Notes: generated from the sequence alone by a model not told the origin. DNA of 64,000 nt from Flavobacteriales bacterium (GCA_013205245.1 JABMNH010000064.1:1-64000), one strand, 5' to 3'; shown: positions 7,735-16,757, counted from the first letter of the stretch. Numbers and translations are program-made.

Positions 7735-8112
7735 ATGAAAATACTTATAAAATTTGACGAAAACAATCAAATTGTTCCTTACGCTAAGGATAAAAAAATA
7801 ACCATAAACGATTCTCCTTTTTTACTTTTTTTAGCATCAGCAGGCATGTGCGCTGCTTATTACGCTAGAGAGTTTATTCAAAATCGCAATATATCTTTAG
7901 AAGGTGTTTCAATTGTTGAAACTGTTTTTTATAATAAAGAAACCCATATGGCAGAAAATATTAATATTCATGTTGAATTGCCAGAAATTTTTCCAACAAA
8001 ATATAAAAACGCCATTAAAAGTGCCATATCACAGTGCACTGTAAAAAGACATTTAGGCAATCCGCCAAGTTTTGAAATTCAAACATCATTAGATTTGGTT
8101 ATGACTACCTAA
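7735..8112 (+). CDS. OsmC family protein
   Basis: About 125 residues from the ATG giving MKILIKFDENN. OsmC/Ohr enzymes reduce organic peroxides with two cysteines. Here they can be seen as AGMCAAYYARE and SQCTVKRHLGNP, in the order and spacing of the family, together with the DSPFLLFLAS segment. The N-terminal half has the family's small beta-sheet lead-in. Subtype (OsmC, Ohr or YhfA-like) cannot be assigned by eye. It is a single gene with its own -7 element and a following terminator. Confidence 0.78.
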   Translation: MKILIKFDENNQIVPYAKDKKITINDSPFLLFLASAGMCAAYYAREFIQNRNISLEGVSIVETVFYNKETHMAENINIHVELPEIFPTKYKNAIKSAISQCTVKRHLGNPPSFEIQTSLDLVMTT

Positions 8113-8143
8113 TTAAGTAGGTTTAGTAGTTTAGTTTAGTTTT

Positions 8144-8178
8144 AAAGCGGTTTCTTTATTTAAAGGAACCGCTTTTTT
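8144..8178 (+). terminator. Rho-independent terminator after the OsmC gene
   Basis: AAAGCGGTT (8144-8152) pairs with AACCGCTTT (8167-8175), loop of 14, followed by T to 8178. Confidence 0.85.
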
Positions 8179-8195
8179 AGTTAAATTTACCCTCT

Positions 8196-8558
8196 ATGAA
8201 TGCAGAAGTTTTAAGAACCTATTGTCTCCAAAAAAAAGCAGTAACTGAAAGTTTTCCGTTTGATAAAACCACTTTGGTCTTTAAGGTTGCCAATAAAATG
8301 TTTGCCTTAACGGGATTAGATGAATTGGAATTCAAAGTCAATTTGAAATGTAATCCAGAACGTTCACTAGACTTACGCGAAGCATACGCATGTATTAAAC
8401 CAGGCTATCACATGAATAAACAATTGTGGAATACTGTAGCGCCACAAGGTTGTATATCGCCCGAATTATTCTTTGAATTGGTAGATCATTCGTATGATTT
8501 AATTGTTGAAAGTCTGCCAAAAAAAGTAAAAATTGAATTCAAATTTATTTCAGCATAA
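8196..8558 (+). CDS. MmcQ/YjbR family protein
   Basis: 120 residues, the full length of the family. Recognisable segments are FPFDKTTLVFKVANKMFAL, VNLKCNPERSLDLRE, and GYHMNKQLWNTV. The fold resembles CyaY-type double-wing DNA-binding proteins, but no biochemical role is settled. It stands alone between a terminator and the aldehyde dehydrogenase gene. A weak TAAATTTA element lies about 10 bases before the start. Confidence 0.85.
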   Translation: MNAEVLRTYCLQKKAVTESFPFDKTTLVFKVANKMFALTGLDELEFKVNLKCNPERSLDLREAYACIKPGYHMNKQLWNTVAPQGCISPELFFELVDHSYDLIVESLPKKVKIEFKFISA

Positions 8559-8570
8559 AAATTTTAATTG

Positions 8571-10154
8571 ATGATAACAGGGAAAAATCAGATTGGATTC
8601 TCGCAAAGTGCGCTTGGTAAAACCACTTTTAAAACTTTTAATCCCATTTTAAATACTGAAAACAAAACCTTGTTTTTTGAAGCAAGTGATGATGAAATTA
8701 ACCAAGCTGTAGCATTAGCCTCTCAAGCTTTTGAAACTTACAAAACTATTGATGGGGCTAAAAAAGCAATATTTTTACGCGCCATAGCAGATGAAATTTT
8801 AGATTTAGGTGATGCCTTAATCAAAATGTATTGTTCCGAATCTGGTTTAACCGAAACGCGCGCCATCAGTGAGCGCGGACGCACCATTTTTCAATTACAA
8901 TCTTTTGCAGATTTGGTAGCCGAAGGTTCTTGGGTAGAAGCGAGTATTGATACCGCCATTCCAAACCGTCAACCCATTCCAAAAGTAGATTTACGCAAAA
9001 TGTTTGTCCCACTTGGTCCCGTTGTGGTTTTTGGTGCCAGCAATTTTCCGCTGGCCTATTCAACTGCTGGTGGCGATACCGCCGCCGCTTTTGCCGCTGG
9101 TTGTCCTGTGATAGTTAAATCGCACCCAATGCATGCTGGCACTGGCGAATTAGTTTCACAAGCCATAACCAAAGCAGCTCAAAAAACTGGCATGCCCAAA
9201 GGTGTTTTTTCTAATTTAAACAGTAGTAATTATCAAGTTGGCAGCAAGTTGGTTTCGCATCCAAATATTAAAGCAGTTGGTTTTACCGGAAGTATTAACG
9301 GCGGTCGTGCCTTGTTAAATTTAGCTTCGCAGCGCCCCGAACCCATTCCCGTTTTTGCCGAAATGGGCAGTGTGAATCCGGTGGTTATGTTGCCACAAGC
9401 TGCCAAACAGCAAGCGCAAAAATGGGCTAAAGCTTACGCCGATTCAATCACTTTAGGTTCGGGACAATTTTGCACCAATCCCGGATTAATTTTGGGAATA
9501 AAAAGTGAGGATTTATCAAAATTTATAAAAACCTTGGCGGATGAAATTGTAAAAATAAAACCTACTTGTATGCTGCATCCCAATATTATTGGCGCTTACG
9601 AAAGTAAAAAAACTTCTGCCTTGGCTCAAGACGGTTTACGGGAAGTTGTTAGTTTTAGCGATGCTATTCCTAAAAATTACGGACGTCAAACCGTTACAAC
9701 TGTTGAAGGTGTTGCTTTTTCAAACAATCCTAAATTGCATCAAGAAGTCTTTGGCCCTTTTACGATGGTAGTACAATGCGAAAACAGCACGCAGCTAGAA
9801 ACCATTATTTCAAAACTCGAAGGACAATTAACAGGCACTATTTTATCTGAAAATAACGACATAGAAAGCCATCAAAATATTGTGAGTGCCCTTCAAAATC
9901 GTGTCGGCCGATTGATTTTTAACGGTGTTTCTACTGGTGTAGAAGTTTGTCCGTCTATGCAACATGGCGGTCCTTATCCGGCCTCAACCGATAGCCGATT
10001 TACGGCAGTTGGCATCCATGCCATCAAACGCTGGGTACGCCCAATAAGTTTTCAAAACTGGCCAAATAACTTATTACCAGACACGTTGAGAAATGAAAAT
10101 CCCCTAAATATTTTGAGATTGGTCAATAATCATAACACTCGAAAAACACTTTAA
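8571..10154 (+). CDS. NADP-type aldehyde dehydrogenase, likely 2,5-dioxovalerate (alpha-ketoglutarate semialdehyde) dehydrogenase
   Basis: 527 residues from the ATG at 8571. Catalytic Cys301 lies in GSGQFCTNPG and the general-base Glu264 in FAEMGSVNP; the cofactor segment is VFGASNFPLAYSTAGGDTA. The GSGQFCTNPG and AEMGSVNP variants are typical of the alpha-ketoglutarate semialdehyde dehydrogenase subgroup, which completes pentose or hydroxyproline breakdown to 2-oxoglutarate. No other gene of those routes lies next to it, so the in vivo substrate is open. A VOC protein gene starts two bases after its stop, suggesting one transcript. Confidence 0.82.
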   Translation: MITGKNQIGFSQSALGKTTFKTFNPILNTENKTLFFEASDDEINQAVALASQAFETYKTIDGAKKAIFLRAIADEILDLGDALIKMYCSESGLTETRAISERGRTIFQLQSFADLVAEGSWVEASIDTAIPNRQPIPKVDLRKMFVPLGPVVVFGASNFPLAYSTAGGDTAAAFAAGCPVIVKSHPMHAGTGELVSQAITKAAQKTGMPKGVFSNLNSSNYQVGSKLVSHPNIKAVGFTGSINGGRALLNLASQRPEPIPVFAEMGSVNPVVMLPQAAKQQAQKWAKAYADSITLGSGQFCTNPGLILGIKSEDLSKFIKTLADEIVKIKPTCMLHPNIIGAYESKKTSALAQDGLREVVSFSDAIPKNYGRQTVTTVEGVAFSNNPKLHQEVFGPFTMVVQCENSTQLETIISKLEGQLTGTILSENNDIESHQNIVSALQNRVGRLIFNGVSTGVEVCPSMQHGGPYPASTDSRFTAVGIHAIKRWVRPISFQNWPNNLLPDTLRNENPLNILRLVNNHNTRKTL

Positions 10155-10155
10155 T

Positions 10156-10548
10156 ATGACAAAACACATCGCTCACATGGCTTTATTGGTAAAAAATTAC
10201 GATGAAGCAATTAATTTTTACGTCAACAAACTAAAGTTTAATCTAATAGAAGATACGGTTTTGAGTCCCGATAAACGTTGGGTTTTGGTATCTCCAGATA
10301 CTGAAAGTGGTTTTGCTTTATTATTGGCTAAAGCCGATGACAAAGAACAAGAAAGTTATATCGGAAACCAATCTGGTGGCCGTGTGTTTTTATTTTTAAA
10401 AACAGATAACTTTAAAAAAGACTATCAAAACTTATTAGATAATCACATTAAAATTATAAGAGAACCCATTGAAGAAGTGTATGGCACAGTAGCCGTATTT
10501 GAAGATTTGTATGGCAATAAATGGGATTTAATTGAACCCAAACAATAA
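10156..10548 (+). CDS. VOC superfamily (glyoxalase/bleomycin-resistance type) protein
   Basis: 130 residues with the paired beta-alpha-beta-beta-beta modules of the fold: IAHMALLVKNYDEAINFYV at the start and GTVAVFEDLYGNKWDLIEP at the end, containing possible metal ligands His6 and the Glu of the last strand. Such proteins are metal-dependent lyases, isomerases or binding proteins; the substrate is not predictable. The near-zero gap to the aldehyde dehydrogenase gene suggests a shared task such as aldehyde handling, which is inference. Confidence 0.85.
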   Translation: MTKHIAHMALLVKNYDEAINFYVNKLKFNLIEDTVLSPDKRWVLVSPDTESGFALLLAKADDKEQESYIGNQSGGRVFLFLKTDNFKKDYQNLLDNHIKIIREPIEEVYGTVAVFEDLYGNKWDLIEPKQ

Positions 10549-10578
10549 CGAATTTAAGAGTTATTAATATATTTTGGT

Positions 10579-10586
10579 TACTTTTG
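10579..10586 (+). promoter_or_regulatory. -7 promoter element of the MarR gene, probably leaderless
   Basis: TACTTTTG ends three bases before the ATG at 10590, so a leaderless or nearly leaderless message is predicted. Confidence 0.45.
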
Positions 10587-10589
10587 AAA

Positions 10590-11060
10590 ATGACTTTTAT
10601 CGAAATTTTAATAAAGCTTAGAAGAATTGTACGTTCCATAAATTTGGAAAGCAAACGTGTGGATAAAGAATTGGGCGTGAGCATACCTCAATTATTATGC
10701 CTTCAGTTTTTGGCTGAACAAGATGAATTCAGAACAAATGCTTCTAAATTAAAAGCATTTTTAAATTTAAATGCCAGTACCATTACAGGAATTATATCAA
10801 GATTAGAGAAAAAAAATCTAGTTGTAAAACTTCCTAAAACTATCGATAAGCGCATTACATTAATTTCTTTAACAGCTAAAGGAATGGAGCTTATCCAAAA
10901 TGCCCCAATTACTTTTCAACAAAAATTAAGTGAAAAACTACAAGCACTTCCGCCTGAAAAAATTAAAACTATTATGGAGGGAATTGATCTTTTAACAGAG
11001 CTCATGGAATTTGATGAAATTGATGCTTCACCTATTATTACTTCAGAAGAACTTCTTTAA
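10590..11060 (+). CDS. MarR family transcriptional regulator
   Basis: 156 residues. The winged helix spans about 35-100: LGVSIPQLLCLQFLAEQ, NLNASTITGIISRLEKKNLV (recognition helix) and the wing PKTIDKRITLISLTAKG. Flanking helices form the dimer interface. MarR proteins bind palindromes of 16-24 bp and release them on ligand binding. Immediately downstream are two copies of TTTCTATAGAAA, one in a perfect 24-bp palindrome at the promoter of the bS21-racemase operon, which makes that operon the likely target. Ligand unknown; an amino acid or N-acyl amino acid would fit the operon. Confidence 0.88.
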   Translation: MTFIEILIKLRRIVRSINLESKRVDKELGVSIPQLLCLQFLAEQDEFRTNASKLKAFLNLNASTITGIISRLEKKNLVVKLPKTIDKRITLISLTAKGMELIQNAPITFQQKLSEKLQALPPEKIKTIMEGIDLLTELMEFDEIDASPIITSEELL

Positions 11061-11128
11061 AAGTCTCAACGTTGAGATAAGCTTTTGACTTTAGTCTGTT
11101 CTTTTTTTAAATCGAGAAGCTTAAGATG

Positions 11129-11140
11129 TTTCTATAGAAA
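11129..11140. promoter_or_regulatory. Distal MarR-type operator copy
   Basis: TTTCTATAGAAA is a perfect 12-bp palindrome, identical to the core of the larger palindrome 113 bp downstream. It may be an auxiliary site in the 240-bp gap between the marR gene and the operon. No other gene is visible in that gap. Confidence 0.55.
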
Positions 11141-11235
11141 ACACATGCACATTTGATTTTTTCGTTGGATTACCTCCTTTTTTTTAGCTTAAACGCGAAT
11201 TTATTACTAGCTTATTAAATTATTATAATCAATTT

Positions 11236-11259
11236 TAAATAGTTTCTATAGAAACTATT
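11236..11259. promoter_or_regulatory. Perfect 24-bp palindromic operator of the bS21-racemase operon
   Basis: The 24 bases are exactly self-complementary, with core GTTTCTATAGAAAC at 11241-11254. The site ends two bases before the -7 element and covers the -33 region, so a bound protein would block polymerase. The adjacent MarR regulator is the obvious candidate ligand, by inference. Confidence 0.75.
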
Positions 11260-11261
11260 TT

Positions 11262-11269
11262 GTATTTTT
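11262..11269 (+). promoter_or_regulatory. -7 promoter element of the bS21-racemase operon
   Basis: TATTTTTG lies 31 bases before the first ATG (11301) and directly abuts the 24-bp palindrome. Confidence 0.6.
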
Positions 11270-11300
11270 GCACAATAACTAATAAAAGAAAAACCGAAAT

Positions 11301-11492
11301 ATGCTCATAATTAGTGTGAAAGAAGGCGAGAATATAGATCGCGCTCTCAAAAGATTTAAAAGAAAAGTTAGAGACACAAAGTTGATTAATAATTTAAGAG
11401 ACCAAAAGCAATTCACCAAAAAATCTGTAAAACGAAGAAAAAAAATAGAAAAGGCCGTTTATAAGCAGACTTTACAAAATAAAGAAGAATAG
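11301..11492 (+). CDS. rpsU: Ribosomal protein bS21, probable paralogue
   Basis: 63 residues. The family pattern is clear: MLIISVKEGENIDRALKRFK, then R-K, a basic middle, and KSVKRRKKIEKAVYKQTLQ. bS21 sits near the anti-Shine-Dalgarno end of 16S rRNA in the 30S subunit and affects initiation. This copy heads an operon for transport and racemisation of amino acids under a palindromic operator, unlike a housekeeping gene. The short residues between positions 24 and 40 (DTKLINNLRDQKQF) differ from the Flavobacteriaceae housekeeping sequence as I remember it. No strong Shine-Dalgarno sequence precedes the start. The main rpsU is presumably elsewhere. Confidence 0.85.
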   Translation: MLIISVKEGENIDRALKRFKRKVRDTKLINNLRDQKQFTKKSVKRRKKIEKAVYKQTLQNKEE

Positions 11493-11497
11493 AACTT

Positions 11498-11944
11498 ATG
11501 GATATTTTAAAAATCTATACAAACGAAACAAAACCTTCAACCTCTGAAAAAGAAAAAATAGCCGACTTTTTATTTAAGCATTTAGATGAATTTGGTGATA
11601 AAAAAGAAGACATCCTTAAATGTTTAAATTTTGCCGTAAAAGATTCTAAAAATGCTTTGGGCGGTTTTGTATTAGTTCTTGAAGTTGATACAGCTATTCA
11701 AGGTGTGACTATTGTTAATAAAACAGGAATGGATGGTTATATTCCTGAAAACATCCTTGTTTATATTGCTGTTCATAAAAATGCCAGAGGCAAAGGTTAT
11801 GGAAAAACGCTTATGAATAAAGCCATTGAAGTAGCCGATGGTGATATAGCATTGCATGTAGAACCAAACAATCCAGCCAAATTTTTATACGAAAAATTAG
11901 GCTTTGAAAATAAATATCTAGAAATGAGACTTAAAAAACAATAA
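11498..11944 (+). CDS. GNAT family N-acetyltransferase
   Basis: 148 residues. The acetyl-CoA pyrophosphate loop is ARGKGYGKTLMNKAIE, preceded by the beta-4 strand ILVYIAVHK and followed by LHVEPNNPAKFLYEKLGFE, the C-terminal signature of the fold. The acceptor is unknown. It is five bases after the bS21 gene and eight before the symporter gene. Within this operon, acetylation of an amino acid or of a protein (such as bS21 itself) are both conceivable; neither is shown. Confidence 0.88.
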   Translation: MDILKIYTNETKPSTSEKEKIADFLFKHLDEFGDKKEDILKCLNFAVKDSKNALGGFVLVLEVDTAIQGVTIVNKTGMDGYIPENILVYIAVHKNARGKGYGKTLMNKAIEVADGDIALHVEPNNPAKFLYEKLGFENKYLEMRLKKQ

Positions 11945-11952
11945 TAAATACT

Positions 11953-13356
11953 ATGGCCTTTTTAGATATAGTTGTTTTTGTAGTTTATATGGCAGCCGTT
12001 TTGGGAATCGGGTTTTATTTTTTTAAAAAAAACGAAACTGTTAAGGATTACTACATTGGTGGGGGTGAAATGAAAAGTTTGCACGTTGGCTTATCCGTTG
12101 TTGCGACAGATGTAGGAGGTGGATTTTCAATTGGATTAGGTGGCTTAGGTTTTGTTATGGGAATATCAGGGTCGTGGATGTTATTTACAGGACTTGTTGG
12201 CGCCTGGTTAAGCGCCGTTTTTTTGATTCCAAAGGTGGTAAGATTAGGTAACATGCACGGTTTTTTAACATTTCCGGAATTTTTAAAACACAACTACGGA
12301 ACTACAGTTGCTTTGGTTGCCGGTGTTATTTCCTTTATTGGATATTTAGGCTTTACTTCATCACAATTTCTTGCTGGCGCAAAGTTGGCAGTTGGCACAT
12401 TTCCTTCTCTTGATTTGAATCAAGCTTTATTGATAATGGGAGGTGTGGCATTAATTTATACTGTTTTTGGCGGAATGAAAGCTGTCATTTACACAGATAC
12501 ATTTCAATGGATTATTTTAATGGCTGGGTTACTATTTGTTGGAATCCCTATTGCTTATAATTACTTAGGAGGTTATGAAGCGATTGTAAGTGTGCTTCCA
12601 GAAAAATATTTTTCATTACAAAATGTTTCTTGGGTGCAACTTGTAAATTGGTTTGTCATTATTGTGCCTATTTGGTTTGTGGGAATGACACTTTATCAAA
12701 GAATATATGCCTGCAAAGATGAAAAAACGGCAAAGAAAGCCTGGTTTATAGCAGGTCTTTTTGAATATCCTACTATGGCTTTTATGGGTGTCATTCTTGG
12801 GTTATTTGCAAGAGTTGCAGCTGCAAAAGGTATTTTTATTTCAGACGGATTTGAAAGTGAAATAGGAATGGATCCTGAGATGGGAATGCCATTACTTTTA
12901 AAACACGCATTGCCTGTAGGTCTTATGGGGTTAATGTTGTCAGCTTATTTTTCTGCAATAATGTCAACAGCAGACAGCTGCTTGTTGGCAGCATCCGGTA
13001 ATTTTGTAACCGATATTTTAGGACTTAAGCACCTTAACAAAAATAATATTAGAATTTCTCAAATTGTTACATTTATTGTTGGTGGAACCGCAATAATTAT
13101 AGCCACTACAATGCAAAGTGTACTGTCACTTATGCTGTTGTCCTACTCATTTATGGTTTCAGGATTATTAGTGCCCGTTTTAGGCATATTATTATCAAAA
13201 AAAAGGAAGCCTTTAGCGGCTTTGCTCTCAATGATAATAGGCGGATCGTCAACATTAATCTTAACATTCCTTGAGGTAAAAATCCCTTATGGTTTCGATC
13301 CAATTTTAATTGGGATTTCAATGTCATTATTAGCATACTTAGTCGTTAAAAAATAA
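11953..13356 (+). CDS. Sodium:solute symporter family transporter
   Basis: 467 residues with about twelve to thirteen membrane helices. SSS-family marks are GGGEMKSLHVGLSVVATDVGG near the second helix, SFIGYLGFTSSQFLAGAKL, and AYFSAIMSTADSCLLAASGN, the latter with the serines that contribute to the Na+ site. It imports an organic solute with Na+. The flanking amidohydrolase and racemases suggest an amino acid or N-acyl/peptide-like substrate, by inference. Confidence 0.9.
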   Translation: MAFLDIVVFVVYMAAVLGIGFYFFKKNETVKDYYIGGGEMKSLHVGLSVVATDVGGGFSIGLGGLGFVMGISGSWMLFTGLVGAWLSAVFLIPKVVRLGNMHGFLTFPEFLKHNYGTTVALVAGVISFIGYLGFTSSQFLAGAKLAVGTFPSLDLNQALLIMGGVALIYTVFGGMKAVIYTDTFQWIILMAGLLFVGIPIAYNYLGGYEAIVSVLPEKYFSLQNVSWVQLVNWFVIIVPIWFVGMTLYQRIYACKDEKTAKKAWFIAGLFEYPTMAFMGVILGLFARVAAAKGIFISDGFESEIGMDPEMGMPLLLKHALPVGLMGLMLSAYFSAIMSTADSCLLAASGNFVTDILGLKHLNKNNIRISQIVTFIVGGTAIIIATTMQSVLSLMLLSYSFMVSGLLVPVLGILLSKKRKPLAALLSMIIGGSSTLILTFLEVKIPYGFDPILIGISMSLLAYLVVKK

Positions 13357-13373
13357 GCGACACCAAAATTATT

Positions 13374-14534
13374 ATGACACATTCATCAGATGTTGAAGAA
13401 ATAAATTATTTAACAAATTTTCGAAAAAAATTGCATCAATTCCCTGAATTATCAGGAAATGAGCAACAAACAGCCCAAACTGTAGTAAATGAATTAAAAT
13501 TATGTAATCCTACAACAATTATAACCAAACTCGGAGGACATGGTGTTGCTGCTGTTTTTAATGGCGGTTTAAAAGGAAAGACCATACTCTTTAGAGCAGA
13601 ATTAGATGCTTTACCTATTATAGAAGAAAATACCTTTGAGCATAGGTCTAAATATGTAGGAATTTCTCATAAATGTGGTCACGATGGCCATGCTACCATA
13701 CTGATAGGTTTGGCTAGAATTTTAAAAACAAATCCACTTTTAAGTGGAAAAGTAATTTTATTATTTCAGCCAGCAGAAGAAAATGGCAATGGTGCAAAAG
13801 CGGTTTTAACCGATGAAAAATTTAAACCACTTAAACCCGATTTTGTTTTTGCTTTACATAATGTACCCGATTATGACCAAGGTACCATTATTGTAAAAAC
13901 CAATTCATTTACCCCTTCTGTTACGAGTTTGAAAATTACGTTGAAAGGAAAGACATCTCATGCAGCTGAACCAGAGAATGGTATCAATCCAGATATGGCT
14001 TTACAAGAACTGATATCTGCTATTAAATCTTTAGATGATAATAATACAGATAGCGAAACATTTTCGGTGATAACAACTGTTTATGCGACTTTAGGATCCA
14101 AAAATTATGGCATTTCTGCAGATTATGCAGAACTCCATTTTACAATAAGATGTTGGACAGCACATCAATTAAATGATTTAAAAGAAAAAATTTGTACCTT
14201 AACAAAAAGTATTAGTAAAAATCATCAGCTTAAACACACGTTAAATTGGTTTTGCGAATTTGATTCAAATAACAATGATAATGAAGCTGTAGATTATATT
14301 GTAAAAGCAGCCGCACATAATGCTTTTAAAGTGATTGAAAAGCAAACGCCATTTAAATGGGGCGAAGATTTTGGCGCATTTACCCAACAATTTAAAGGTG
14401 CCATGTTTGCCTTAGGTGCTGGTAAACAAACACCAGCCTTGCACAATCCAGATTATGATTTTCCTGATGAAATCATTGAAACAGGAATAAAAATATTTTA
14501 TGCTATTTATAAAAACATTTTAAACAATGATTGA
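13374..14534 (+). CDS. M20-family amidohydrolase (N-acyl-amino-acid hydrolase type)
   Basis: 386 residues. Metal ligands are seen in ISHKCGHDGHATIL and FQPAEENGNGAKA, with FALHNVPDYDQG and a dimerisation domain at about 180-290. The HxCGHDxH pattern and the QPAEE motif mark the M20D group, which cleaves N-acyl, indole-acetyl or hippurate-like amide bonds of amino acids. No signal peptide, so it is cytoplasmic and would act on what the adjacent symporter imports. The stop overlaps the start of the racemase gene by 8 bp. Confidence 0.88.
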   Translation: MTHSSDVEEINYLTNFRKKLHQFPELSGNEQQTAQTVVNELKLCNPTTIITKLGGHGVAAVFNGGLKGKTILFRAELDALPIIEENTFEHRSKYVGISHKCGHDGHATILIGLARILKTNPLLSGKVILLFQPAEENGNGAKAVLTDEKFKPLKPDFVFALHNVPDYDQGTIIVKTNSFTPSVTSLKITLKGKTSHAAEPENGINPDMALQELISAIKSLDDNNTDSETFSVITTVYATLGSKNYGISADYAELHFTIRCWTAHQLNDLKEKICTLTKSISKNHQLKHTLNWFCEFDSNNNDNEAVDYIVKAAAHNAFKVIEKQTPFKWGEDFGAFTQQFKGAMFALGAGKQTPALHNPDYDFPDEIIETGIKIFYAIYKNILNND

Positions 14535-15678
14535 CAATTCTTTAATAACGCTAAATGAAAATGCGGTTAAAAATAATGTCGCTTTTATAAGAAAAAAATT
14601 AGGTGGTAAAATAAAAATATCAGCCGTTGTTAAAGCCAATGCTTACGGGCATGGGATTGAGCAAATTGCGCCTCTTTTCGAAAAGTATGGCATTGAGCAT
14701 TATTCTGTTTTTTATTATAGCGAAGCTCTTAGAGTCTATAACTGTCTTGAAAAACCTGCAACAATCATGGTTATGGGTTGGTTGTGTGATGAAAGTATTG
14801 AAGATGCAATCAAAAAGGGAATCGAATTTTTTGTCTTTAATATTGAAAGGTTAAACGCTGCCATAAAATATGCCAAAGCGCATAATTTAATTGCAAAAAT
14901 TCATCTTGAAGCCGAAACAGGCATGAACCGTTCGGGTTTAAATGTTGATGAACTTGACCAAGCTATTACTGCCATAAAAAAGAATATAGAATATATTGAG
15001 ATAGCTGGGTTTTGTACACATCTTTCTGGAGCAGAAAGTGTTTCAAATCACCTTAGAATACAAAATCAGCTAAAAAAATACAGGAAAATGTTAGCTACGC
15101 TTGAAGCCAACGAAATGCATCCAAAATACAAACATGTAGCTAATTCTGCAGCAGCATTTGTGTATCCAAAAACGAGAATGGACTTGGTAAGAGTTGGAAT
15201 TATGCTTTACGGGTTTTGGTCGAGTACAGAAGTTTTTATTCACTATATAAATTCTAAAAATGACAATACAGACCCTTTAAAGAGAATACTTAAATGGCAA
15301 AGCCAAATTATGGCGATAAAACAAGTTAAAAGTGGTGAATTTGTGGGATACGGCATTTCTTATCTGGCACAATCAAACATTACAACGGCATTAGTCCCCA
15401 TTGGGTATTATTCAGGATACAGCCGTTCTTTAAGTAATAAAGGGCGCGTTCTTATTTGTGGTTGTAGTTGCAGTATCATTGGCGTTGTAAATATGAACAT
15501 GATAATAATAGATGTTTCTCATGTGAGTGATGCTAAAGTGAGTGATGAAGTTGTTTTGATTGGAAATCAAGGCAACTTAGAAATAAAAGTAAGTGCTTTT
15601 AGTGAGATAAGTGATGAACTCAATTATGAAATATTAGCGCATTTGCCAGAATCAATAATACGAACAGTAGAAAAATAA
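14527..15678 (+). CDS. Alanine racemase-type PLP enzyme
   Basis: 383 residues. PLP-binding Lys36 lies in SAVVKANAYGHG; the second catalytic Tyr is in EFVGYGISYLAQ; ETGMNRSGL and VANSAAAF are further family motifs, and the C-terminal beta domain holds GVVNMNMIIIDVSH. It interconverts L- and D-alanine or a related amino acid. A housekeeping Alr for peptidoglycan is probably encoded elsewhere, because this copy is embedded in a regulated catabolic-looking operon next to a second racemase; hence no gene symbol is given. Confidence 0.87.
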   Translation: MIDNSLITLNENAVKNNVAFIRKKLGGKIKISAVVKANAYGHGIEQIAPLFEKYGIEHYSVFYYSEALRVYNCLEKPATIMVMGWLCDESIEDAIKKGIEFFVFNIERLNAAIKYAKAHNLIAKIHLEAETGMNRSGLNVDELDQAITAIKKNIEYIEIAGFCTHLSGAESVSNHLRIQNQLKKYRKMLATLEANEMHPKYKHVANSAAAFVYPKTRMDLVRVGIMLYGFWSSTEVFIHYINSKNDNTDPLKRILKWQSQIMAIKQVKSGEFVGYGISYLAQSNITTALVPIGYYSGYSRSLSNKGRVLICGCSCSIIGVVNMNMIIIDVSHVSDAKVSDEVVLIGNQGNLEIKVSAFSEISDELNYEILAHLPESIIRTVEK

Positions 15679-15683
15679 TAATT

Positions 15684-16757
15684 ATGGCGTATATCACTTT
15701 AAACAGAAAATCATTAGCAATAAATTACAGTTATCTTCAACAATTGTTTAACAAAAACAGTATTGAATGGGCGCCTGTTTTAAAGATGCTTTGCGGAAAT
15801 AAAACGTATTTGGAATTTGTGTTATCTTTAGGTGATGAACAGGTATGTGATGCCAGATTATCAAATTTAAAAAAAATAAAATCAATAAACCCTAACAAAG
15901 AAACCATCTACATAAAACCGCCTGCAAAGAGAAGTGTTGCCAATATTGTAAAATTTGCCGATGCAAGTTTTAACACAGAATTCACAACTATAAAATGGCT
16001 GTCTCAAGCAGCTGTCAAGCAAAAAAAAATACACCGAATTATTATTATGATTGAATTGGGTGACTTGCGCGAAGGAATTTTGGGCGAGCATTTGATAGAA
16101 TTTTACAAAAAAATATTTGAGTTGCCTAATATTAAAGTGTCGGGAATTGGGGCAAACCTGAATTGTTTAAGTGGGATCATGCCAAGCAAAGATAAATTGA
16201 TTCAGTTGAGTTTATATGAACAATTGATTGAAGCAAAATTTGGAAAGAAAATTGATTTTGTATCGGGCGGATCTTCAGTGATGTTACCGCTTTTATTAAA
16301 AAAACAAATTCCTAAAGGCGTTAATCATTTCAGAATTGGAGAAACCCTATTTTTTGGCGTTGATTTATTTACGAACAAAACGATTCCTAAAATGAAGGAT
16401 AATGTTTTTTTATTGCATGCTGAAATTATTGAAATAACAGAAAAGTCTATTGTCCCTTATGGCGATTTAGAAGAAAATCCGTCAGGAGAAACCGTTGAAA
16501 TTAACACTGAAGATTACGGGAAAAATCACAGTAGAGGTATTTTGGATATTGGCCTTTTAGACATTTCTAAAACCGAATTTATTTTACCTGCTGATAAAGA
16601 TATTTCCTTTATTGGTGCAAGTTCTGATATGCTGGTTGTGGATTTAAGCAAAACAGCAAAAAAATATAAAGTGGGTGATTTGGTAAGCTTTAAAATAAAA
16701 TATATGGGCGCGTTGCGAATTATGAATTCTGAGTATATAGAAAAGAAACTGGTTTAA
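15684..16757 (+). CDS. Alanine/ornithine racemase family PLP enzyme
   Basis: 357 residues of the fold-type III family. The PLP Lys34 is in WAPVLKMLCGN, differing from the canonical Alr VVKANAYGHG. Other segments are IIMIELGDLREGI, GIGANLNCLSG, VSGGSSVMLPLL and FRIGETLFFGVDLFTN, which match the ornithine-racemase-like branch as I know it. Substrate may be ornithine, lysine or another amino acid. It is five bases after the alanine racemase gene. Having two different racemases together points to a substrate mix or to D-amino-acid use. Confidence 0.78.
   Translation: MAYITLNRKSLAINYSYLQQLFNKNSIEWAPVLKMLCGNKTYLEFVLSLGDEQVCDARLSNLKKIKSINPNKETIYIKPPAKRSVANIVKFADASFNTEFTTIKWLSQAAVKQKKIHRIIIMIELGDLREGILGEHLIEFYKKIFELPNIKVSGIGANLNCLSGIMPSKDKLIQLSLYEQLIEAKFGKKIDFVSGGSSVMLPLLLKKQIPKGVNHFRIGETLFFGVDLFTNKTIPKMKDNVFLLHAEIIEITEKSIVPYGDLEENPSGETVEINTEDYGKNHSRGILDIGLLDISKTEFILPADKDISFIGASSDMLVVDLSKTAKKYKVGDLVSFKIKYMGALRIMNSEYIEKKLV

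Noticed and set aside
8571-10548. Hydroxyproline degradation operon
   Set aside because: Only the final semialdehyde dehydrogenase type is present; epimerase, oxidase and deaminase genes are missing nearby.
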